Origin: an uncultured Bacteroidales bacterium
GTDB lineage: Bacteria > Bacteroidota > Bacteroidia > Bacteroidales > P3
NCBI GenBank assembly: GCA_947177315.1
Contig: CAMWTX010000003.1
Coordinates: 1-28,033 of the forward strand
Length of the DNA stretch: 28,033 bases
Direction of reading: 5' to 3'
Both the position numbers and the translations under genes were made by a program. Below, piece by piece: positions 8,603-18,400 of the stretch. The stretch's first letter is position 1. The number at the start of each line of letters is the position of its first letter. Below the pieces are notes generated by a model, which saw only the letters and a program-made list of their open reading frames with translations, had not been told where the DNA came from and made no database searches.

Positions 8603-9436
8603 ATGTTGCACTTTAAGAGGTTCGCTTCGGTAACGCAAAAAATTACCTTGGCGATTTTGGGCAGTTTTTTAATGCTCTTTTTGCTTGTGCATGCCGGCAT
8701 CAACCTTTGCCTGCTGCGTGCTGACGGAGGCGAGTGGTTCCGTGCCGCCGCCCATTTCATGGGAACCAACTACATTGTAAAGGTGTTTGAGGTGGTGCTT
8801 TTTGCCGCCCTGCTCCTGCACATCCTTTTGGGGGTGCTCCTGCAATGGCAGAACTGGCGGGCGCGTCCGGTGCGCTACAAAGTGCCCAGCAAATCGGCCA
8901 CCGCTCCGGGTTCCAAGTTTATGATTTACACCGGTATTCTGGTGGCTATCTTCTTGGTGATCCACTTGATGAATTTCTATTTCGTCAAGATGAACTGGGT
9001 GGAAGGCAAATATCTGGTGGAAATCGAAGACGTTCAGAAAGCCGACCCCGCCTATGTGCAGGAACACATGGAAAAAGTGCTGGAACTCTTTCAGTCGGAA
9101 GAACCTACCGGCAGCGCTCCCTTTAAGGAAGTGGCCACCGGCATTACCAAAGCCGACCTTATCGAAGCTTTCGGCCCCGGCTTTACCGCCTACGAACCCG
9201 ATTTTTACTCTATGGCGCAAGGCCTGTTCAACAATACGGCCTATCTGGTGCTTTACCTCGTGCTGATTCTCGCCCTGGGCATCCACTTGGTTCACGCTTT
9301 CCCCTCGGCTCTGCATACGCTCGGACTCAACGGTCCTTGCTACGACAGGCCCATCAAATGCATCGGCGCAGTATATGCCGTGATTGTGGTGCTGATGTTC
9401 TGGGCGGTGGCGATAGGAATGAATATTCTTTACTAA
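8603..9436 (+). CDS. frdC: Succinate dehydrogenase/fumarate reductase cytochrome b subunit
   Basis: Membrane anchor that carries heme b and exchanges electrons between menaquinol and the fumarate reductase/succinate dehydrogenase head. The 277-aa product has five hydrophobic segments, as in single-subunit B-type anchors (about 14-38, 58-80, 106-127, 213-231 and 253-273). Candidate heme ligands inside or next to these are His30, His73, His121 and His228 or His231. Between segments 3 and 4 is a charged stretch of roughly 70-80 residues (about 130-210), which makes the protein longer than the roughly 220-230 aa I expect for this family. The stop lies 21 nt before frdA, and the order C-A-B is typical of Bacteroidales. 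Whether it runs mainly as fumarate reductase is inferred from lineage. Confidence 0.92.
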   Translation: MLHFKRFASVTQKITLAILGSFLMLFLLVHAGINLCLLRADGGEWFRAAAHFMGTNYIVKVFEVVLFAALLLHILLGVLLQWQNWRARPVRYKVPSKSATAPGSKFMIYTGILVAIFLVIHLMNFYFVKMNWVEGKYLVEIEDVQKADPAYVQEHMEKVLELFQSEEPTGSAPFKEVATGITKADLIEAFGPGFTAYEPDFYSMAQGLFNNTAYLVLYLVLILALGIHLVHAFPSALHTLGLNGPCYDRPIKCIGAVYAVIVVLMFWAVAIGMNILY

Positions 9437-9457
9437 CCGAAAAAAACGCAACGATAT

Positions 9458-11401
9458 ATGAGCAAGTTAGATTCCAAGGTTCCTTCCGGGCCTTTGGCGC
9501 AGAAGTGGACTAAATATAAGGCTGAACAGCATTTGGTGAACCCTGCCAACAAGCGCAAACTCGATGTGATTGTGGTGGGAACCGGTCTTGCCGGGGCTTC
9601 GGCGGCCGCCTCTTTGGGCGCGTTGGGTTTCAATGTAAAGATATTCTGCATTTCCGACAGTCCCCGCCGTGCGCACTCCATTGCCGCGCAGGGCGGTATC
9701 AATGCGGCCAAGAACTATCAGAACGACGGCGACAGCATCTACCGTCTTTTCTACGATACCATCAAGGGCGGCGACTACCGTGCCCGCGAAGCCAACGTAT
9801 ATCGTCTGGCGGAAGTGAGCAACGATATCATTGACCAATGCGTGGCGCAGGGCGTGCCTTTTGCCCGCGACTATGCCGGTTACCTCGACAACCGCTCTTT
9901 CGGCGGCGCGCAGGTTTCGCGTACTTTCTACGCCCGCGGCCAGACCGGACAGCAGTTGCTTATCGGTGCCTACGGTGCTTTGAGCAACGAGATAGCCAAA
10001 GGAAGCGTAAAGATGTACGCCCGCCGCGAAATGATGGACGTGGTGGTGAAAGACGGCCACGCCTGCGGTATCATCTGCCGCAATATCGTGAACGGTGCGA
10101 TTGAACGCTATTCGGCACATGCCGTGTTGCTCTGCACGGGCGGCTACGGAAATGTGTATTTCTTGAGCACCAACGCCATGAACAGCAACGGCAGCGCGGC
10201 TTGGAAAGCCTATAAGAAAGGTGCTTTCTTCGCCAATCCCTGCTTTACGCAGATTCACCCCACCTGTATTCCCGTTCACGGCGATTACCAGAGCAAGCTT
10301 ACGCTGATGAGCGAAAGTTTGCGCAACGATGGCCGTATTTGGGTTCCCAAAGAAAAAGAAGACGTGGAAAAACTCCGCAAAGGCGAAATCCGCCCCGTGG
10401 ATATTCCCGAAGAAAAGCGCGACTACTATCTGGAACGCCGTTATCCGGCTTTCGGAAACCTGGTGCCGCGTGACGTGGCTTCCCGTGCCGCCAAAGAACG
10501 TTGCGACGCCGGTTTCGGCGTGAACGAAACGGGTCTGGCGGTGTTCCTCGATTTCAAGAGTGCCATTGAACGTCTGGGCAGGAAGAAAATCGAAGAACGC
10601 TACGGCAACCTGTTCCAGATGTATCAGAAGATTACCGACCAAAACCCCTACGAAACCCCGATGATGATTTATCCGGCGGTTCACTACACGATGGGCGGTC
10701 TTTGGGTCGATTACGAGTTGCAGACCACCCTGCCGGGCTTGTTCGCCTTGGGAGAAGCCAACTTCTCCGACCACGGCGCCAACCGTTTGGGTGCTTCGGC
10801 CTTGATGCAGGGGCTTTCCGACGGTTATTTCGTAATTCCCTACACCTTGCAGAACTTCCTTTCCTCGCATATCTCCGATGGTCCTGTCTCCACCGAAACG
10901 GCGGAATTCGAACAGGCGGAAAAAGAAGTGAAAGAACGCATCAACCACTTGTGCAATATCAACGGCAAGACTTCTCCCGATACGTTCCACAAACGTTTGG
11001 GCCATATCATGTGGGAAGGCGTCGGCATGGGCCGTACCGCCAAGAGCCTCGAATGGGCTATCGGCGAAATCAAGGCTCTGCGTGCCGAATTCTGGCGCGA
11101 CCTCAAGGTGGTGGGGGCCGCCAACGAAATGAACCCCGAACTGGAAAAAGCCTTGCGCCTTGCCGATTTTCTGGAATTGGGCGAGCTCATGGCCAAGGAT
11201 GCCTTGTTGCGTGAGGAATCCTGCGGCGGTCACTTCCGCGAAGAACATCAGACCCCCGAAGGCGAAGCCAAGCGCGACGATGAAAAATTCATGCACGTTT
11301 CGGCTTGGGAATACAAGGGCGAGGATGCCGAACCCGAACGCCATATCGAGCCTTTGGAATACGAAAACATCAAGGTGGCGGTGCGCAATTACAAAAACTA
11401 A
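9458..11401 (+). CDS. frdA: Fumarate reductase/succinate dehydrogenase flavoprotein subunit
   Basis: Catalytic subunit interconverting fumarate and succinate at a covalent FAD on the cytoplasmic membrane face. The 647-aa protein has the dinucleotide-binding motif VVGTGLAGASAA near residue 30 and the flavinylation His73 in AHSIAAQGG. Substrate-site elements follow: RSFGGAQVSRTF, LVPRDVASRA with the catalytic Arg, VHYTMGGLWVD and GANRLGASALMQ. The FrdA/SdhA C-terminal helical domain is complete. The length fits the B-type group of Bacteroidota and epsilon-proteobacteria. ATG 9458 has an A-rich leader and follows frdC by 21 nt; frdB begins 12 nt after the stop. In anaerobic Bacteroidales this enzyme ends the PEP-to-succinate pathway that drains electrons from menaquinol. 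Confidence 0.96.
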   Translation: MSKLDSKVPSGPLAQKWTKYKAEQHLVNPANKRKLDVIVVGTGLAGASAAASLGALGFNVKIFCISDSPRRAHSIAAQGGINAAKNYQNDGDSIYRLFYDTIKGGDYRAREANVYRLAEVSNDIIDQCVAQGVPFARDYAGYLDNRSFGGAQVSRTFYARGQTGQQLLIGAYGALSNEIAKGSVKMYARREMMDVVVKDGHACGIICRNIVNGAIERYSAHAVLLCTGGYGNVYFLSTNAMNSNGSAAWKAYKKGAFFANPCFTQIHPTCIPVHGDYQSKLTLMSESLRNDGRIWVPKEKEDVEKLRKGEIRPVDIPEEKRDYYLERRYPAFGNLVPRDVASRAAKERCDAGFGVNETGLAVFLDFKSAIERLGRKKIEERYGNLFQMYQKITDQNPYETPMMIYPAVHYTMGGLWVDYELQTTLPGLFALGEANFSDHGANRLGASALMQGLSDGYFVIPYTLQNFLSSHISDGPVSTETAEFEQAEKEVKERINHLCNINGKTSPDTFHKRLGHIMWEGVGMGRTAKSLEWAIGEIKALRAEFWRDLKVVGAANEMNPELEKALRLADFLELGELMAKDALLREESCGGHFREEHQTPEGEAKRDDEKFMHVSAWEYKGEDAEPERHIEPLEYENIKVAVRNYKN

Positions 11402-11413
11402 ACACGAAAAGAA

Positions 11414-12151
11414 ATGAACTTTACATTAAAAGTATGGCGTCAGAGCGGTCCCAAGGCAAAAGGACGTTTTGAAACCTATTCCATAAGCAATATTTCGTCC
11501 GACTGCTCCTTTTTGGAAATGTTGGACATCCTGAACGAAAACCTCGTGTCGGAAGGCAAGGAACCCGTCTGCTTCGACCACGACTGCCGCGAAGGTATCT
11601 GCGGCATGTGCAGCCTCTACATCAACGGGCATCCGCACGGCCCCGACAGCCAGATTACCACTTGCCAGCTGCATATGCGCAAGTTCAAGGACGGCGATAC
11701 GATTTACATCGAACCTTGGCGCAGCGCGGCTTTTCCCGTCATCAAAGACCTTACCGTTGACCGTCAGGCCTTCGACAAGATTATCCAGGCCGGTGGCTTT
11801 ATTTCCGCCACCACGGGCGGTGTGCCCGACGGCAACGCCATTCCCGTGCGCAAGAAAGATGCCGATACGGCCATGGATGCAGCCGCCTGCATCGGTTGCG
11901 GTGCGTGTGTGGCGGCTTGCAAGAACGCTTCGGCCATGCTGTTCGTTTCCGCCAAGGTTTCACATCTGGCGCATCTGCCCCAAGGCAAGGTGGAAGCCGC
12001 CGAAAGGGTCAAGAAGATGATTGCCAAGATGGATGAACTCGGCTTTGGCAACTGCACCAATACGGGGGCTTGCGAGGCGGAGTGTCCTAAGGGGATTAAG
12101 ATTTTGCATATTGCCAAGCTTAACCGCGAATTCATAAAAGCGAGCGTTTAA
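11414..12151 (+). CDS. frdB: Fumarate reductase/succinate dehydrogenase iron-sulfur subunit
   Basis: Relays electrons between the flavoprotein and the heme b anchor. The 245-aa product carries the [2Fe-2S] ferredoxin-type motif DCREGICGMC with a fourth Cys in ITTCQLHM. A C-terminal domain for the other two clusters follows, with CIGCGACVAAC and NTGACEAECPKGI. All expected ligand Cys residues appear present. It starts 12 nt after frdA and is the last gene of the operon. Its TAA (12149-12151) touches the left arm of the palindromic element that follows. Confidence 0.95.
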   Translation: MNFTLKVWRQSGPKAKGRFETYSISNISSDCSFLEMLDILNENLVSEGKEPVCFDHDCREGICGMCSLYINGHPHGPDSQITTCQLHMRKFKDGDTIYIEPWRSAAFPVIKDLTVDRQAFDKIIQAGGFISATTGGVPDGNAIPVRKKDADTAMDAAACIGCGACVAACKNASAMLFVSAKVSHLAHLPQGKVEAAERVKKMIAKMDELGFGNCTNTGACEAECPKGIKILHIAKLNREFIKASV

Positions 12152-12276
12152 AAAAAGCGTTTTGGACGGCGATCTGCTTCGTTGGAAAGTTCGGCTTCCT
12201 CGGTCACTTACAAAAGTAAGCTCCCTCGTTGCCTTCACTTTCCGCCTCGCATCTCACCATCCAAAACGCTTTTTTT
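12151..12276 (+). repeat. Imperfect 126-nt palindrome after frdB (REP/MITE-like element, possible terminator)
   Basis: The outer arms are perfectly complementary over 16 bases (12151-12166 with 12260-12275). Inner patches also pair: GGAAAGT 12184-12190 with ACTTTCC 12237-12243, and CTTAC 12207-12211 with GTAAG 12216-12220 around an AAAA loop. The whole stretch can fold into one long interrupted hairpin flanked by A- and T-runs, so it may end transcription on either strand. There is a single copy in this window. Similar palindromes are often dispersed in Bacteroidales genomes, so multicopy status is my inference. I see no gene in the 12152-12460 gap, which also holds a terminator and a promoter. 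Confidence 0.6.
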
Positions 12277-12323
12277 CTTTGGCAAGGGTGGTGGATTGCT
12301 TCGTGGCGGTCCTTGTTGAACTT

Positions 12324-12358
12324 AAGCCGGATGGAAATTCTTTCCATCCGGCTTTTCT
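12324..12358 (+). terminator. Intrinsic terminator downstream of frdB
   Basis: A perfect 14-bp stem pairs 12324-12337 with 12341-12354 around a 3-nt loop. It is GC-rich at its base and followed by a short T-rich tail (TTTTCT from 12353). It isolates the frd operon from the giant-gene operon. Confidence 0.8.
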
Positions 12359-12372
12359 ATTACGGCGGCTTG

Positions 12373-12404
12373 TTTGCCATTACACTCGATTTTTGCTATA
12401 TTTG
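12373..12404 (+). promoter_or_regulatory. Promoter of the T9SS type B operon
   Basis: TTTG (12373-12376), then 20 nt, then TATATTTG (12397-12404): exact matches to both Bacteroidota elements. It lies just after the terminator, and the start site would fall near 12410. This makes the ATG at 12374 unusable as a start for the following gene. Confidence 0.65.
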
Positions 12405-12460
12405 CGTGGGTATGTGTTGTTGATAAAAAGGTTAAATTAAAGAAAATCAAGATTTTTCTT

Positions 12461-15400
12461 GTGGATAACTATTTTTTGACAAGAATTCGTCCAGATCGGC
12501 GCATCATTGCGTTCTTCGCCTTGTTCGCTCTCTCGTTGTTTTTTCGGACTGTGGCGCAAGAACATAAGTTCATTGACCTCAAGAACAACAAGAAGGAGTT
12601 GTCGGATGGCGTCAACCTTCTTTGTTTCGATGTGTTCGAGATCCGTATCGCCATCACCAATGCGGAGGGGATGTGTACGTGGACCGTGGACAACGACAGC
12701 AAGGCATACCTGGAAGAAACGGGACGGAGCGGTGCCTATGGCGATACCATCACTTACAGTTACACAGCGGTCAAGGATAACTCCAAGCAGTTGAGTATCA
12801 AGGTGGCATGGATAAACGCGGCGGGAACCGCTTTCTCCAAAACCCTTTACTATAGCGCCGCCTGCGACGCGGCCAAACCGGGTAGCATCACGGTTCTCAC
12901 CAAAACCGGTGCCAACCGCATAGGCTACGAGGCGGGGGCTGCTGAGCAGACTAAGGAAGTATATTGTGAAGGATTGCAATACCAGCTCAAGGTGGACGAG
13001 GGACCCGCGCGGGATTATTCCACCCTCGCGCCCCTGCAATATGGTTGGTTCGTGGCATCCGGCCCGGATAAGACAGGCTCCAGGATCGATGATTATAAGA
13101 GCGGATCCGAAAAAAATTCTGCGACGGCTTCAGTGTCACTTTCGCTCGAAGGAAGATATTGGCAGGTGCGGGCCAAGACCTGCGACGACGGTTACAATAC
13201 CGATCCCCAGTCTCAAATCATTGAGAATATCATCCGGAAAACCATCCTTCCCAACGATGTGGACCTTACGGTCAAGCATATCCGTTACGCCAAGCCGAAA
13301 AGCGGGGGGGATGATGGTGGCGGTATGGGAGACGGTCCCGGCGGTGGTACAGGCGGCAGTGGAGACGACGGTGGTCCCCGGTGGCTGCCGATAGATGAAA
13401 GCGAGGATGACAAGGAACTGATGAATATCGCCTGCGTGCATTATTCCAACACTTTCAATAGCAAGTCATACAACATCAACGGTGCATCGATGAACAGTTT
13501 CGAAACGGTAAGCGGCTATATTGATTTGGAAGCTGGTCCATTCGACATCAAGGAGGACATTCTCTTTCCGCACTATCGTTTTCGTTGGATTTTCGATACG
13601 GCTGATTTGGAAATCGCCACTGACAAGATGGTGAGCGGCACTGTTCGTTGTCCCGACTCGGGCTTTGGAGTCGATAGATCGCGTATCTGTTTCAAGATCA
13701 AGGAACATCTTTTGACAAAAGAAGATAGCGTGCAGGGTAAGACCCGTGACAAAATCAAGGTGAGCGTGGAGGTGTATTGTCCCGAGTGCGAGGCCGAGGC
13801 CGCCAAGAATGGAGCCACCGACACTGAATACCGCAAGATGAGCAAAGACGGATTGACACTGACCCGTATAGACTCCTTGCCGAAGTATTTTCCCTACACC
13901 ATCAGCATGAAGGACGCGGGTGGTAGCGTAATCGATGAGATTAAGACGGATGTAGTGCCCGAGCTCTGCGGTCTCAGGGATTATAATTTTTGCTCTAATA
14001 CCAAGTCAGATGTCGAATACAGCGGCAATCTGACATTTATGTGGGTGGTTCCTTCCGAAAAGTGGAAAGCCACCGATGGCATAGAAGGTTGTAAAGGCAT
14101 CACCACTCCAGAAATCACGCTTACTGAAACGCATTTCGGCGACACTTGCAATCTGTATGTCTATCCTCGCAACCAATGTTTTCAAAACGGTTCGCTTAAT
14201 ATTCACCGCGATACGATAAAAGTTTATGTCAAGGCACTTCCCCCCGCGCCCAAGATCTATGACCCTGTCGATACGCGCAATCCGGTTTTCACAGGATTGC
14301 CGGAAGATGAAGTGGGCGATGAAATGGAGAAGTTCAAGAACAAGCCTTCCATCCTGCTGTGCAACTACAACAAAGAATACAACAACCTTCCCAACCGCGA
14401 CTACTATCTGATTTCGCGCAACAGTCCCATTCCGCCGCAGAAGTTTTCCGACCACGCCAAGGAGGGAGGCTATGTGATGAAACTCCCCGAGGACTATACC
14501 GACGAGGACATCACCTACGAAATCCGTTCGATCGATGGTAGCACCGAGGCCAACGACACCAATATTATCAGAATTATCGTCAAGGAAGGTGCGTATGCTA
14601 AACTGAAAGGGCAGACACAGCTTACGTTCGGTTTTGCGTCGGCTAATGAGTGTGGCGCGGGTAGCTCCCTCTATTTCCCGGTCAACATTATTGACACGCT
14701 GAATGTCTTTGCGCATGTCAAGCAACTGGATCATTCCGATCCAGGCTTGGATTCGGTAGCATGGGCATGCGAAGGGGAAGTGTGGCAGTGGACATTGGAG
14801 AAAGTGGAAGAACGCTACAGAATGGATCCCTTGGAGGAGAAAGAAGAAGGTGAGGGCAGTGCTGGTAGGACGGGAGCCAAACGCAATACCGACCGGGTGG
14901 ATTATATATGGAATTTCACCGACCCCACATGGCATTTCTTTCAGGCAAGTTCGGAGGGACAGAACCCCACTGCTGTGGTGTTCGGTTCGGGCTCGGGACA
15001 AGTGCGGCTTGCCTTGCGTAATCGTTGTGGTTTGAGCAAACCCCGTGCGGGCGACTATGTGAATGTGAACCCGTACACGCGGGTCAAGATAAAAGTGACA
15101 GGAGCGAATATCGCCGATGCACAACGGGATGCCTACGATCCCTTGTTGGCTCCGGGTGATCTAGGTGCCGCCTCCAATCAGGAATTTTTGGTGCAGCCTT
15201 GTCGTAATTCGAGTTTGGTGTATGCTGCTGATACTTCCTATCTTACCGAAGAATATCTTTGGTGTTTCCCCTCTGATTGGAGGGTACTTGATGCACCGGG
15301 CTACGAAACGGCCACATGGATAGGCACGGGTGACAGCGCGAATTTCGCCCGCACGAAGAATACCGATTTGCTCAACCCGAATGCCGGCATAGACGAGATG

Positions 15401-18400
15401 CGCGTAATGGTGCATGTAGGTGCCGATACGGGCGACGTGATGGTGATAGGCCGAAAATCGGGCTGTCACTTCGCTTACGACAACGTGGCGCCCGACCTTT
15501 CCCGCGACGAATTGCCCTATGGACATCGAGCCGATAGTCTTCGTGTACTCGTACGTCCCTTTACGGGAAAACCCATGCAGGCTGAACCGTGGCCCGATTC
15601 GATTTGCGTGCGCAACTGCACCCAACAAGAATGTGCTCCCAATGTGATGAGTCTGGCGGTGATACCCGATATCACGCAGGATTCGCTGACCCGTGCCGAA
15701 ACACGCTTTACCTGGAAATTTCCGGCCGATTATGAGCCGGTGGTTTATTCGAATATCGACACTAAAGATTCAAGGGATAAACGGAACATACTCACCTTTA
15801 CCGTTCCCGACCGCGTGGGCGACTACGACACGATAACGGTTTATTCGCACCGTTTCGATTGCGAGCCTTATAACGAAGGCGATTCCATGGTGGTGATCAT
15901 CAAACTCACCGACACTATACCTTTTTCCAAAGGGCGTTATCTGAACGATGCCCGCAGACCGGAGAGCAGACTCAATACAACGCCTTGCGAGGGTGATACG
16001 GTGGTTTACCGTATCTTGCCCGACCCCAAGAAATATTTGGATTCGGTATGGTTCACCTGGAACGGCGGCAATAAGTTTGAGGATACCGCCAAAGGCCTTA
16101 TCGACAGCACGGGCTGGCGCGTACTTAATCCGGTAGGGCGGTATGCCGATACCCTCAAGATGATTGTGGGGCGCAGCACCCTGACCCTGGGTGCGCAGGC
16201 GGTTTCGCCTTGCGGCATGTCGTCGGTATTTTCCACCGTATTCAAGCCTATCGGATTGGTGCGTGATACGGTGCATTTGGTTCAGGGCAGGGAGTTGCTC
16301 TGTTTGAATGAAAAAGTGACGTTTGAATGGGATTCGGTAAAATATGCGACCCAATACGACTGGTTCTATCCTTGGGGCAAGCAGCACGACACGCTCAAGA
16401 TAAAGGACAAGATGTTTTACCGTGAGTTCAGCCGCAGAACGGCTTTCGAAACGGGCTATATTTATGTAAGGCCGAGCAATAGTTGCGGTGTGGGGCCTTA
16501 TTCGGATAGTGTGACAGTGGGCAATGTCATCAGGCATCTGGGTGTTCCTACCGTAACGGGGCAGGATGCTCCCGAATTTCTGGTGTTGCGCGATACGCTC
16601 TACGATACCCTTTGTTTGCGCACTCAACGGATCTACGAGGCAAGCTATTCCGATCCCGACTATGAAGAAGGTTTGGAATGGCATTACCGTTGGTTCAATT
16701 TTGCCACCAATGCGCAGGATACGGTAAAGGTAGCGGGGACAGACAGCAGCCTTTGTCGTTTTGCGAACCAGGCCGGTTTTGAAGACAAATACATCGGGGT
16801 GGCGGTACACCATAAGGAATGCGCTTCTTTCGGCGATACGCTCATACTCAGGATTCGTCCTGCCGATACGGTGGCGATAGACGAGGCCACTCTGGCAGAC
16901 AGGCTTTCCGACTGGGAACGTGAAGATAAAACAATCATGACCAGGCCTTGCGGCAATGACACGGCGGAATGGCATTTCAACAGCGATTTCGGGTCGGAAA
17001 AGGTTCAATACCGTTTTGTATGGTGGGATTCCTTGTCGCAGCCTCGTTTGCGCCAACATGATCCCGATGGTTCCATGGTAGTGGGGGATGCCAAGAAAGC
17101 CGACAATTTTACATGGCTCAATCCGAAAACGGAAAGTTCTTTGGACGATGCCTGGTACAGTGGCGATGAGGATTTTCTGAAAGTAAGCATTCCCAATAAC
17201 CAGCTTCTCTATCTTTCGGTGGATTTGAAGAACCGTTGCGGCATTTCCAAACTGCCGTCGCTGGCTATCCGGACGGTGGTGAGCATCGCCGATTCCACGT
17301 ATAAACTCCAACAGCTTTCGAGTTTGGTGTGCGACGGCGATTCGTTGGTGTTCCGTGTGGATTCTTCGGCCAATATCGGCGGTTTCATCTGGCATTATCC
17401 TTGGGGAAAAACCGTGGATACCGTAAAGGTGGGAACGCAGGTGGTGCGTACGTTCAATGCCAGGGAATACCAAACGGGAGAAGTCTATGTGGTTCCGTTT
17501 AACGGTTGCGGCCTTGCTCATGAAAGTAACAAGATAGAGATTACAGACGTGTTGCGGATTCCTTCACGCGCCGTTCCGGTGGATTTTGATTTGGCCTATG
17601 ATGCGGCAAAATCGCCCATTGCCAAAGACACGCTCTGTATGCGTACCCGCCAGGTGTTGCATGTGCGTTCGGAAAGTTGGACCGAAGATGGCGAATATGA
17701 AAAGGAATGGCATTTGAAACAGGGCAATCTGCTTGGTTTTGACAGAGGCGCCGATTCCTGTGTATTACAGGGAATCGATGTGAACGCTGAGCCTTTCGAG
17801 TTGTGGTTTTTCTCGCGTGTGAAAGGTTGCAGGCGTTATTCGGACACCTTGCAAATCCGTGTTCTTTCGATGGACACCCTCACTTTCGCGATGGTGGAAG
17901 ATGAAGATGCCGGTTTGGGCAGGTTGGAGGTTCTGTTGCCCTCCATTGTGCAGAATTATGCCGATAATAAAACGCCGATCGACAGGAATCCCTGCGGCGG
18001 AACCGTTCAAAAATACACGATAGCCGACAATATCCATTGGAGTGTGGTTTCGGATGCTTCCTCCTATTTTTCGTGGAATGCCAAGGGTGAAGCTCCCCAA
18101 ATCGAACCGAAGCCGGACAGTGCGATGGGCAGCACCGATTGGAAATTTGTGGGGCAGCCTATCGATGGCTATGGTTACCGTGATCTGCCTTTGATTGTAG
18201 GCGTCAAGGATGAACTGCAACTCCACGTCAATTTGCGGAATATCTGCGGCACCTCGCAATCGCCTGCGTTGAGCGTGGTTCCCAAGCCTGCCGTAACGCA
18301 AGCACCGACCATTACTCCGGCACCGATTTGCTTGGGTGCCAAACTGGGCTTCGATTGCCAGGAAGTGGATAACGCGTTGGAGTATCATTGGACATTCCCG

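Noticed and set aside
9467..11344. Long minus-strand open frame (625 codons) opposite frdA
   Set aside because: It mirrors the codon bias of frdA, has no recognisable domain, and the plus-strand gene is certain.
12412..12423. Four-codon ATG-TGT-TGT-TGA leader frame after the giant-gene promoter
   Set aside because: Too short and without a ribosome binding site; likely chance.
12162..12440. Small plus-strand frame in the frdB downstream gap
   Set aside because: It runs through the palindrome, the terminator and the promoter and has no protein-like features.
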